This document shows positions 1-6,567 of a stretch of 8,582 nucleotides of DNA, in pieces. The translations under genes and the position numbers were made by a program. Source of the stretch: an uncultured Lysobacterales bacterium. GTDB lineage: Bacteria > Pseudomonadota > Gammaproteobacteria > Xanthomonadales > SZUA-36. The stretch is from positions 1-8,582 of the forward strand of contig CALJWY010000099.1 in NCBI GenBank assembly GCA_937974465.1, in the 5' to 3' direction. The notes below the pieces were generated by a model that was not told the origin of the DNA, searched no databases, and saw nothing but the letters and a program-made list of their open reading frames with translations. Position 1 is the stretch's first letter. Each line of letters starts with the position of its first letter.

Positions 1-744
1 GCCCTGGTAAGTAATGATCAGGTCACCGAGCTTTTCCGGATCGTGATACTCCAGGTCCAGTTCGAGCAGGGTTTCCTTGCTTTCGTTGATCAGGAAGCCA
101 CCCGGCAGACGCAGGTGCTCACGGTTAAACACCTGCACGACATCGGGCACAGTGATACCCAGTTGTTCCATGCGAACGGGATCTAGGTTGACGCGGATGG
201 TGCGCCGTAACTCGCCGCCGAGTTGAATTTCACCGACACCGTCTATGGTTTCCAGGCGCTTCTTGATCACGTTACGGGCGTACTGGTTGAGTTGCTGCAG
301 GGTGCGGTCACCACTGAGGGTCAGCCACATCACCGGCAGAGCACCAATTTCAATCTTGCCCACCACCGGCGGTTCAGCCTCATCGGGCAGGTTTCTTAAT
401 ATCCTGTTCACCCGGGCCTGGACCTCGTTGAACGCGACATTGACATCTTTGTCCATGTTGAAACGAATATTGATCGAAGACACACCGGGCGCTGAATTGG
501 ACTGGATATGGTCGATGCCGGGTGAACTGTTGACCACCGATTCGATCAGGTTGGTCACGCTTGCATCGATAATCTCCGGCGTGGCGCCGGGCAATATCGT
601 GGTCACGGAAATCATCGGAAATTCTACGGTTGGATACCGGTCGACACCGATGTCCTTGTAGCTGATGATGCCAAACAGCACCAGCACGGCGGACAACATG
701 TAGGCGAACACATGTTGCTTGATTGAGATTTCAGGAAGGTTCAA
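1..744 (-). CDS. RND (HAE1/AcrB-family) multidrug efflux permease, N-terminal part
   Basis: This is the start of an inner-membrane proton-driven efflux pump subunit, which would export drugs or other small molecules with the adaptor encoded just before it and an outer-membrane channel not present here. The reading frame is open for 248 codons to the window edge; the family is usually about 1000-1050 residues, so roughly a quarter is visible. The N-terminus reads MNLPEISIKQHVFAYML, like the typical family start. It is followed by TM1 (about residues 11-29), then the periplasmic porter region with PGATPEIID, SNSAPGVSSI and IDGVGEIQLGG segments matching the AcrB-like pattern. I chose the TTG at 744-742, which overlaps the adaptor stop (TGA at 743-741), because it restores the family N-terminus and has GGAG eight bases upstream. 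Later in-frame GTG or ATG codons would cut into TM1. Substrate cannot be told from this fragment. Confidence 0.93.
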   Translation of the reverse strand, partial: MNLPEISIKQHVFAYMLSAVLVLFGIISYKDIGVDRYPTVEFPMISVTTILPGATPEIIDASVTNLIESVVNSSPGIDHIQSNSAPGVSSINIRFNMDKDVNVAFNEVQARVNRILRNLPDEAEPPVVGKIEIGALPVMWLTLSGDRTLQQLNQYARNVIKKRLETIDGVGEIQLGGELRRTIRVNLDPVRMEQLGITVPDVVQVFNREHLRLPGGFLINESKETLLELDLEYHDPEKLGDLIITYQG

Positions 745-1829
745 TGTCGTGACTCCGCAATGCTCACGCTTGCACCATCACTGAGAAAAGAGGCGCCATC
801 CGTCGCGACAACTTCACCTCCTTTGAGTCCCGCCGTTATCTCGATCATGGCGCCCTGGTTTCGTCCACTGGCAACCTTGCGGGCAGTGGCGGTGTTGTTT
901 TGTATGATATAAACCATGTCGCCAGTGGGTCGGTGCACGATGCTCTTGTTTGGCACCATGACTGCGTTTGCATGGGTGGCCACCAGCACATGACCGCTAA
1001 GCGTGGCGCCCGGTCTTAAGCTGCCGGCCTTGTCGAGGTCTACAATGGCCATTACCGCCCGGCTTCCGCTGCCGATAGAAGGTTGTAGCTCGGTGACCTT
1101 GCCACTGATCAACTCACCTTCTATCAGGGGGCTGTAAAGCCTTGCGGCCTGGCCGACCTTTACCTGTAAAGCGACTGCTTCGGGGTAGGGCAGCCAGGCC
1201 TGTAAATGTCCGGGTTGGGTGATTTCGAATAATGGCTGACCACGGCTGACAAAATCCCCTTCAGAGATGAAGCGTTGCTGTATTACACCGGAAACCGGCG
1301 CGGTAACGCGGGACTTGGCCAGTGAATCATTGACGATGGCAAGTTGCGCTTCAGCGGCTTTGTGGTCGGCACGGAAAGCCTCGAGTTGTTCCTTGGCATC
1401 ATCCAGCTGTGTCTGCGAGGCCAGGTTCTTCAGAGACAGGGTTTCAAAACGCTCGACGCGGCGCTGACCACTGGCAATGTGCACCTGCAAACGGTCAACG
1501 CCAGCCTGGGCAGCCTGTTGTTGCAGCAGCAGGGTGGAGGTATCCGTTTGCGCCAGCAACTGGCCGGCTTCGATGCTGTCACCGGTATCGGCGCTTACCT
1601 GGACCACCCGGCCTGCAACTTCTGCCGCCAGGGTCGGCGCCGAGTGGCTATGGACCCGGCCAACGGTTTCCAGCCACACCGGCAAATCCTTAACCTCGGC
1701 CAGGGTGGTTGAGATCATTACGGCCCTGGTGGCGGCAACCGCTTTTGCATCACTGTTGTCCTGACCACCGCAGGCATTCAGCATCAGGGTGAAAACTACC
1801 GTAAAAACCTTGATCATCCTGGTATTCAT
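741..1829 (-). CDS. RND efflux periplasmic adaptor (membrane fusion protein), lipoprotein
   Basis: The 362-residue product is a membrane-fusion protein that would bridge the RND permease and an outer-membrane channel in the periplasm. It begins with a lipoprotein signal peptide ending in LNAC (Cys20), so it is probably lipid-anchored in the inner membrane. Domains in order: first biotinyl-lipoyl half (about 66-97, with EVAGRVVQVSADTGDSIEAG), alpha-helical hairpin or coiled coil (about 98-172, rich in Gln, Glu, Ala and Leu), second lipoyl half (about 175-204, with VTAPVSGVIQQ), beta-barrel (about 207-283) and membrane-proximal domain (about 287-358). Its ATG overlaps the tetR stop by four bases (ATGA), and AAGGGA lies about nine bases upstream. 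The permease begins within its own stop region, so the three genes are probably translationally coupled. It belongs to the HlyD/AcrA superfamily; a closer family name is not safe. Confidence 0.94.
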   Translation of the reverse strand: MNTRMIKVFTVVFTLMLNACGGQDNSDAKAVAATRAVMISTTLAEVKDLPVWLETVGRVHSHSAPTLAAEVAGRVVQVSADTGDSIEAGQLLAQTDTSTLLLQQQAAQAGVDRLQVHIASGQRRVERFETLSLKNLASQTQLDDAKEQLEAFRADHKAAEAQLAIVNDSLAKSRVTAPVSGVIQQRFISEGDFVSRGQPLFEITQPGHLQAWLPYPEAVALQVKVGQAARLYSPLIEGELISGKVTELQPSIGSGSRAVMAIVDLDKAGSLRPGATLSGHVLVATHANAVMVPNKSIVHRPTGDMVYIIQNNTATARKVASGRNQGAMIEITAGLKGGEVVATDGASFLSDGASVSIAESRH

Positions 1830-2467
1830 GGTGCTGAGTTCCCTTGCGTGATCAAGCCGTTGAAAATAATGTCCGTGACAATCCTGTTGAAGGTTGAGGC
1901 GTCGCCGGAAAAGGTTATTTCCGGATTGTCTTCCATGACGGGCTTGGATTGAAAATAGAACATGTTGGTCGATACGATCATGAAAGCTGCGAGGCTGGGG
2001 TCGATGTCAGCGCGGAATTCGCCCTTGCTTTGGCCCTGTTGGACCATTGCCACCAAGCGGCTGAACACCTTGCTGACCATTTGTTTCGCTATGTCCCTGC
2101 CGCGCTCAGAGGTTCCGGAGAACGCTTCGCGCATAATCAACTGTGTGCTGCGGTCATGAAGCAGGATGTTTTCCAGTTGGCCGGCCGAAAAATCAGCAAG
2201 TCGCTGGCGAATGGTGCCCGGTGAATCTTCAAGTGCATCGAGCAGGTCCGTCGCACGTTGCACGGCTGCCTCCATGATGGCGAAGTACAATTCATTCTTG
2301 TTTTTGAAGTGATGATAAATATTGGGCTTGCTGGTGTTTGCGAGCTTGGCAATGGCGCTCATAGAGACCGCATCAAAGCCTTTTTCAGCGAACAATGCTT
2401 CGGCGGCCTGGAGGATGCCCTGTTCGCCACCTGCGTTGATAAGGGGTTTGTCCTGGTGGTTTTGCAT
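1826..2467 (-). CDS. TetR/AcrR-family transcriptional repressor of the adjacent efflux operon
   Basis: The 213-residue protein has the standard TetR layout. An N-terminal DNA-binding domain (about residues 15-62) carries a helix-turn-helix in which AAEALFAEKGFDAVSMSAIA leads into a recognition segment around SKPNIYHHFKNKNELY. The rest is a helical ligand-binding and dimerisation domain (about 70-210) that diverges between family members. It is the first gene of the minus-strand operon and overlaps the adaptor start by four bases. A palindrome of TetR-operator type sits 25 bases upstream of its start codon, over its own promoter. The inference is that it represses itself and the pump and is released by a pump substrate. 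The ATG at 2467-2465 has only a weak GGA nine bases upstream. The inducer is unknown. Confidence 0.93.
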   Translation of the reverse strand: MQNHQDKPLINAGGEQGILQAAEALFAEKGFDAVSMSAIAKLANTSKPNIYHHFKNKNELYFAIMEAAVQRATDLLDALEDSPGTIRQRLADFSAGQLENILLHDRSTQLIMREAFSGTSERGRDIAKQMVSKVFSRLVAMVQQGQSKGEFRADIDPSLAAFMIVSTNMFYFQSKPVMEDNPEITFSGDASTFNRIVTDIIFNGLITQGNSAP

Positions 2468-2491
2468 ACGTATTTATCCAGTGCGTTTGTG

Positions 2492-2515
2492 TACTGACCG
2501 AACGGTCGGTTAGTA
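2492..2515. promoter_or_regulatory. Probable TetR operator (24-bp imperfect palindrome)
   Basis: The left half is TACTGACCGAAC and the right half GGTCGGTTAGTA, written on the plus strand with the centre between 2503 and 2504. Ten of the twelve base pairs across the dyad are complementary; the mismatched pairs are 2496/2511 and 2502/2505. The ACCGA...TCGGT core resembles operators known for AcrR-like TetR regulators. It overlaps the -10 box of the tetR promoter and the predicted transcription start, a position suited to repression. That the neighbouring TetR protein binds it is inferred from position and symmetry. Confidence 0.75.
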
Positions 2516-2540
2516 TAAAACGATACATTCAAACAAACAA
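2512..2540 (-). promoter_or_regulatory. Sigma70-like promoter for the tetR-adaptor-permease operon
   Basis: On the minus strand, a -35 box TTGTTT (2540-2535) is followed after 17 bases by a -10 box TATACT (2517-2512), five of six matching consensus. The predicted start is near 2505, giving a leader of about 38 bases before the tetR ATG. The palindromic operator covers the -10 box and the start site. Not tested by any start-site data. Confidence 0.6.
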
Positions 2541-2572
2541 GAACGCCGTGTGGGTCCAGTTCAGGTAAAATG

Positions 2573-2603
2573 TTGCTTCGCGGTGAAACTACTGCCGGAT
2601 AAT
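2573..2603 (+). promoter_or_regulatory. Candidate weak promoter for dsbD
   Basis: On the plus strand, TTGCTT (2573-2578) and GATAAT (2598-2603) could serve as -35 and -10 boxes, but the 19-base spacer is longer than optimal. It lies about 50 bases before the dsbD start. A TAAAAT at 2566-2571 is another possible -10 without a recognisable -35. dsbD must be transcribed from somewhere in or before this divergent gap, so one of these is plausible, but the sequence does not decide. Confidence 0.25.
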
Positions 2604-2655
2604 GCCGTCTACAACGAAGCCATAAAGAAAACACAAGAGACAACGGTCGACATTG

Positions 2656-4950
2656 ATGAAGAGAATGATAAAAACAACCTGGTTTGCCAGCCTGCTACTC
2701 CTGCTGCCAACGTTTGCAACAGCGATCGAGTTTGATGAGATCAAGGACTTCGGCGAAGTTTTCAAGATTTCAGCACAGGCGGATGGCCGTAACCGTATCG
2801 AGGTTAACTGGGAAATTGCCAAAGACTATTACCTGTATAACAACAAGTTTCTAAAATTCCGGACCGATACTCCAGGTGTGGTCCTTGGGGCCGCCGACAT
2901 CCCCGAGGGTAAGCCCCAGTATGATGAGTTGCTGGGCGAGGAAGTGATCAAGTTTCATGACCGTTTAACGGTTGGAATACCAATTGATTCTTTGCCGCCC
3001 GGTGTTGACGAGATTAGTTTGAAGGTGCGCTCCCAGGGTTGCCTTGAAAGTGTCCTGTGTTATCCGCCGACCGAGCAGCTGGTGGTGGTCAGTTTACCTG
3101 CAGCGCTGGCCGTGCAGCCAACGGCATCTTTGGCTGAAGTATTCAGTGATCAGACCATTGGTCTGCAGCAGGACCCGGTTTTCAAAGAGCCGGCATTACC
3201 ACCGGATGAGGCGTTTGTTTATGAGGCCATCGGCCTGACAGCCGAGACCATCCTGGTTCGCTTTACTGCCCAACCGGGTTATTACCTGTACCGCGACAAG
3301 TTTGCCTTCAAGGTGGTGGATGACAGTGGTTTTGCAGTTCACGATGCCGCATTGCCGAAGGGCACCATCAAGGATGACCCGGAGTTTGGAAACGTAGAAG
3401 TCTATTTCGATCAAATTGAAGTACCTGTCCGTGTCAACCGCCCCGCGGGCCAGGAGCAAACGATTAGCCTGGAAGCAAGCTACCAGGGCTGTCGCGACGG
3501 GGATATTTGCTATCCGCCGCAAACATCTCGGGTCGACTTGCTGATGGCGGCCTCGGCCGAGGCCATCCAGCAGGCGGCAGCAGGCGCAGAAACAGAGGTT
3601 GCCCAACCTGACCGGGCTTCAGATGCGCCGCCAGCAGTGCCTGCATCGGAGCAGGATGTGCTGGCGCGGATGCTGACCGACAATCCGGCGGGTGCGCTAA
3701 TTGCATTTTTTATCGCCGGTATTCTGCTGGCATTTACACCCTGTGTCTTCCCGATGGTGCCGATTCTGTCAGGCATCATCGCCGGCCAGGGAGACCGGAT
3801 GACGGCCACCCGGGCATTCTGGTTATCACTGGTTTACGTGCTGGCAATGGCGGTCACCTATACGGTTGCAGGCGTATTGGCCGGCCTGTTTGGCAAAAAC
3901 CTGCAAGCCCTGTTCCAGGATCCGTGGATACTTGGTTTCTTCATCACAATTTTCATTGCACTTGCACTTTCCATGTTTGGTTTCTTTGAGTTGCAGTTGC
4001 CGGCCAGTCTGCAGACACGGTTGACACAGGCGAGCAACCAACAAAAAGGCGGAAGCCTGACAGGCGTAGCAATCATGGGCTTTTTATCGGCCCTGATCGT
4101 GGGTCCGTGCGTAGCGCCGCCATTGGCTGCCGCCCTGATTGTTATCGGTGCTTCCGGCAGTGCCTGGCTGGGTGGTTCGGCCTTGTTCGCAATGTCGATG
4201 GGTATGGGCCTGCCACTGATTCTGTTTGGCGTGTCGGCCGGTAAACTCGTGCCGAAAGCGGGTCCGTGGATGGACTCGATCAAGGCTGTTTTCGGCGTGG
4301 GCTTACTGGCGCTGGCCATATGGATGCTGGAACGTATCGTGCAGGGGCCGGTTATCCTGCTGCTCTGGGGTGTGCTGGCGATCGCTAGCGGCGTTTACCT
4401 CGGTGCGCTGGAGCGTGTGCCGGAGGGTGCTTCAGGGTGGCGGCGCTTATGGAAATCACTGGGCCTGGTGCTGTTGCTTATCGGCGCCATTGAAATAATT
4501 GGCGCCGCGTCCGGAGGGGAAGACTGGATGAAACCGCTGAAAAACATACGCAGCGGTGGTCATCTCGCGCAGCAGGAACATGTCGTCTTTCAAAAAGTAA
4601 AATCCCTGGGTGACCTCGACAAAGCCGTTGCCCGGGCAAACCAGGCCGGCAAACCCGCGATGCTCGATTTCTATGCCGATTGGTGCGTGGAGTGTGTGCG
4701 CATGGAGCGCAGCACCTTTGCAGAGCCTGAAATACAAGCCCTGTTCACAAACATCCAGCCACTACAGGCGGATGTCACTGAAAACGATGATACCGATGCC
4801 GCCCTGATGGCGCAGTACGGCATCATTGGTCCGCCCGCAATCCTGTTTTTCGACCGCCAGGGCAACGAACTGCCTGACAGGCGCCTGGTAGGTTTTTATG
4901 AGGCAGATGAATTTGCAGCCTTTCTGCAAAGCATCCTGGAAATGCCCTGA
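2656..4950 (+). CDS. dsbD: DsbD thiol:disulfide interchange reductase with tandem N-terminal alpha domains
   Basis: DsbD carries electrons from cytoplasmic thioredoxin across the inner membrane to periplasmic partners for disulfide isomerisation and cytochrome c maturation. Numbering from the ATG at 2656 (764 residues): signal peptide 1-23 (ending ATA); a first DsbD-alpha domain about 24-150 with YYLY at 58-61 and Cys129/Cys135 (QGC...CYPP); a second alpha domain about 175-300 with YYLY at 209-212 and Cys279/Cys285 (again QGC...CYPP); an Ala/Pro-rich linker to about 340; eight hydrophobic segments (about 346-617) with Cys363 in FTPCVFPM and Cys485 in VGPCVAPP, matching the redox pair of the beta domain; and a C-terminal thioredoxin-like gamma domain with CVEC at 677-680 in a YADWC context. 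E. coli DsbD has one alpha domain and about 565 residues, so the extra length is mainly the second alpha domain. A TTG at 2653 and an ATG at 2665 are alternative starts; none has a strong Shine-Dalgarno. The stop overlaps the next gene. Confidence 0.96.
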   Translation: MKRMIKTTWFASLLLLLPTFATAIEFDEIKDFGEVFKISAQADGRNRIEVNWEIAKDYYLYNNKFLKFRTDTPGVVLGAADIPEGKPQYDELLGEEVIKFHDRLTVGIPIDSLPPGVDEISLKVRSQGCLESVLCYPPTEQLVVVSLPAALAVQPTASLAEVFSDQTIGLQQDPVFKEPALPPDEAFVYEAIGLTAETILVRFTAQPGYYLYRDKFAFKVVDDSGFAVHDAALPKGTIKDDPEFGNVEVYFDQIEVPVRVNRPAGQEQTISLEASYQGCRDGDICYPPQTSRVDLLMAASAEAIQQAAAGAETEVAQPDRASDAPPAVPASEQDVLARMLTDNPAGALIAFFIAGILLAFTPCVFPMVPILSGIIAGQGDRMTATRAFWLSLVYVLAMAVTYTVAGVLAGLFGKNLQALFQDPWILGFFITIFIALALSMFGFFELQLPASLQTRLTQASNQQKGGSLTGVAIMGFLSALIVGPCVAPPLAAALIVIGASGSAWLGGSALFAMSMGMGLPLILFGVSAGKLVPKAGPWMDSIKAVFGVGLLALAIWMLERIVQGPVILLLWGVLAIASGVYLGALERVPEGASGWRRLWKSLGLVLLLIGAIEIIGAASGGEDWMKPLKNIRSGGHLAQQEHVVFQKVKSLGDLDKAVARANQAGKPAMLDFYADWCVECVRMERSTFAEPEIQALFTNIQPLQADVTENDDTDAALMAQYGIIGPPAILFFDRQGNELPDRRLVGFYEADEFAAFLQSILEMP

Positions 4951-5489
4951 TGCAGCAATTATTGCTTGTTCTGGTGGCAACCGCGGCATTGATCGGTGGT
5001 TTCTACCTGTCTGCCCAACACTTCGCTGAACCCGCTCCGGGTGCTTCCGGCCCGTCACAGGAAACACTGATTGGTCGGCAGCGTCCGGATTTCAGGTTGG
5101 GCAGTAACAGCGGTGAGTTTGTTACACCAGCAGATTTTGAAGGGAAAACGCTTCTTCTCAACTTTTGGGCAACCTGGTGCGCGCCCTGCCGCCATGAAAT
5201 GCCAATGCTGATGGACTTGCAGAGAAACTACGCAGACAGGGGTCTGCAGGTGATCGGCATTGCCCTGGATGACGTTCAGAGCGCCAGGGAATTTGCCCAG
5301 GTATACGGCATCACTTACCCGATCCTGCTGGGTGCGGCTGATGTAATGGATACCAGCCTCGCCTATGGCAATTGGAAGGGTGTGCTGCCTTTCAGTGTGC
5401 TGGTGGATAGTGATGGCATTGTTCGCTGGCAGTATGCCGGTGAGCTCAAACCGCCGGAAATCGTTAGGCTTTTAGATCAGCATCTTTGA
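4950..5489 (+). CDS. TlpA/ResA-like membrane-anchored thioredoxin-family protein
   Basis: The 179-residue product is a periplasm-facing thiol-disulfide oxidoreductase. An uncleaved signal anchor or signal peptide (residues 1-22, LLLVLVATAALIGGFYL) is followed by an AhpC/TSA-Redoxin-like thioredoxin fold. This has the active site WCAPC (Cys77, Cys80) after LLNFWAT, and the probable cis-proline at Pro147 in GVLPFSV. TlpA, ResA and CcmG/DsbE relatives keep cysteines reduced, for example for haem attachment to apocytochrome c; which substrate this one serves cannot be read from the sequence. Its ATG shares one base with the dsbD stop (TGATG) and GGAAA lies seven bases upstream. The tight coupling suggests DsbD supplies its electrons. 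CcmG is a less likely name because no other ccm genes are nearby. Confidence 0.9.
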   Translation: MQQLLLVLVATAALIGGFYLSAQHFAEPAPGASGPSQETLIGRQRPDFRLGSNSGEFVTPADFEGKTLLLNFWATWCAPCRHEMPMLMDLQRNYADRGLQVIGIALDDVQSAREFAQVYGITYPILLGAADVMDTSLAYGNWKGVLPFSVLVDSDGIVRWQYAGELKPPEIVRLLDQHL

Positions 5490-5519
5490 TTGCCCCGCAG
5501 GTAAGTGCCGCTTCAGGTT

Positions 5520-5549
5520 TTGCCAGGGCGGTTATGATGTAGCGATATT
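5520..5549 (+). promoter_or_regulatory. Candidate promoter for the aroQ-accB-accC-prmA run
   Basis: In the 150-base gap after the thioredoxin gene, TTGCCA (5520-5525, five of six to the -35 consensus) is followed after 18 bases by GATATT (5544-5549, four of six to the -10 consensus). It would give a leader of about 85 bases before aroQ. There is no clear rho-independent terminator in the gap, so read-through from dsbD is equally possible. Confidence 0.3.
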
Positions 5550-5567
5550 GCCGCTAACTTCTTCAAT

Positions 5568-5584
5568 ACGGTGGCGAACGGTGG
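5568..5584 (+). repeat. Short tandem direct repeat upstream of aroQ
   Basis: The heptamer ACGGTGG occurs at 5568-5574 and again at 5578-5584, ten bases apart, so both copies face the same side of the helix. It lies just downstream of the candidate promoter. This could be a regulator site or chance. Confidence 0.35.
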
Positions 5585-5639
5585 ACAATTGCAGAGTTTT
5601 GCTTCAAACTTGTCGCCCCCTGACGAGGAATAGCCTATC

Positions 5640-6080
5640 GTGGTCAAAATTCGTGTATTCAATGGCCCCAATCTGAACCTGCTCGGCCAGCGAGAACCAG
5701 GACAGTATGGCCAGCGCAGTTTGTCGGACATTATGCAGGAGCTCGAGGCATTTGCGGAGCCCTGTGGCGTTGAACTGGATCACTTTCAGACCAATTCCGA
5801 AGGCGGCATGGTAGATGCTATTCAGCAGGCGGGTAAAGATGGTGTGGCTTATATCATCATCAACCCGGCAGGCTATACGCACACCAGTGTGGCTATCAGG
5901 GATGCATTGCTTGCAGTGGATATTCCTTTTGTGGAAGTTCACCTCTCGGCCGTTAGCGCACGTGAACCCTTCCGGCAGGTCACTTATTTTTCCGATGTTG
6001 CCATCGGCGTGATTAGCGGGTTTCGCGGCGAAAGTTACCTACTGGCCCTGCAGGCCATTTTAAATCGAATTGAACCCTGA
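5640..6080 (+). CDS. aroQ: Type II 3-dehydroquinate dehydratase
   Basis: This cytoplasmic enzyme converts 3-dehydroquinate to 3-dehydroshikimate, the third step of the shikimate pathway to aromatic amino acids. The 146-residue length fits the small type II family, which forms dodecamers. Visible signatures are the N-terminal NGPNLNLLGQREPGQYG with Arg18 and the catalytic Tyr23 on the mobile loop, INPAGYTHTS (Asn75, His81), and EVHLSAVSAREPFR with His101 and Arg112, which match the catalytic His and substrate-binding Arg of characterised members. The start is GTG, fixed by homology to the family N-terminus and by GAGGA ten bases upstream (5625-5629). It leads a run with accB, a pairing found in many Gammaproteobacteria. 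Confidence 0.96.
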   Translation: MVKIRVFNGPNLNLLGQREPGQYGQRSLSDIMQELEAFAEPCGVELDHFQTNSEGGMVDAIQQAGKDGVAYIIINPAGYTHTSVAIRDALLAVDIPFVEVHLSAVSAREPFRQVTYFSDVAIGVISGFRGESYLLALQAILNRIEP

Positions 6081-6097
6081 AGCGGGAGCGACAGCAC

Positions 6098-6550
6098 GTG
6101 GATATCAGAAAGATTAAAAAACTCATTGAGCTGTTGGAAGAATCCAACCTGACAGAAATTGAAATTGTAGAAGGCGAGGAATCCGTGCGCCTGATTCGCG
6201 GAGGCCCGACACAGTTTGCTCCGGCCGCGATGCCACAACAGCTGATCGCAGCACCACCGGTTGCCGCCGCGGTGGAAGCCGTTGCAGCTGAAGATGACGG
6301 TGACCAATTACCGGATGGCGAAGTGGTATTGGCACCGATGGTTGGCACATTCTATGCCGCCTCTGGCCCGGAAGCCGAGGAGTTTGTGAAGCTCGGCCAG
6401 TCGGTTGGAGTTGGCGACACGCTATGTATCATCGAAGCGATGAAGATGTTTAACCAGATAGAAGCAGACTTCTCGGGTACCGTGGTGGCTATCTTGGCTG
6501 AAAATGGACAACCGGTGGAATATGACCAACCGTTGTTTGTTATTCGCTAA
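6098..6550 (+). CDS. accB: Biotin carboxyl carrier protein of acetyl-CoA carboxylase
   Basis: AccB carries the biotin that accepts carboxylate from AccC and passes it to the AccAD transferase in the first committed step of fatty acid synthesis. The 150-residue protein (E. coli about 156) has an N-terminal helical segment DIRKIKKLIELLEESNLTEI (residues 2-21), an Ala/Pro-rich flexible linker (about 40-68), and a C-terminal biotinyl domain (about 75-150). Within the latter, VLAPMVGTFY leads to the biotinylation motif EAMKM with the target Lys116, followed by FNQIEAD and GQPVEYDQPLFVI. The start is GTG with GGGAG nine bases upstream (6084-6088), and the gap from aroQ is 17 bases. All catalytic features are present. 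Confidence 0.97.
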   Translation: MDIRKIKKLIELLEESNLTEIEIVEGEESVRLIRGGPTQFAPAAMPQQLIAAPPVAAAVEAVAAEDDGDQLPDGEVVLAPMVGTFYAASGPEAEEFVKLGQSVGVGDTLCIIEAMKMFNQIEADFSGTVVAILAENGQPVEYDQPLFVIR

Positions 6551-6567
6551 GTACGGATTAAATAACC

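Noticed and set aside
245..661. Plus-strand open frame of 138 codons
   Set aside because: It lies antisense to the RND permease, whose minus-strand frame gives a clear family match; the plus-strand product has no recognisable domain.
2653..2655. TTG as the start of dsbD
   Set aside because: It is immediately followed by ATG in frame, which is the more economical choice; the difference is one residue.
2827..2838. An 11-base identical word in the two DsbD alpha domains (2827-2837 and 3280-3290)
   Set aside because: It encodes the shared YYL(Y) motif; the surrounding DNA is diverged, so it does not show a recent duplication.
3858..4319. Minus-strand open frame of 153 codons within dsbD
   Set aside because: It opposes the transmembrane region of dsbD, which has conserved cysteines; nothing in the antisense product looks like a protein family.
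5789..5812. AroQ carries Ser where many relatives have His in the NHEG motif
   Set aside because: Other type II enzymes, as I recall them, also vary at this position, and the catalytic Tyr, His and Arg residues are present, so it is not evidence of a changed function.
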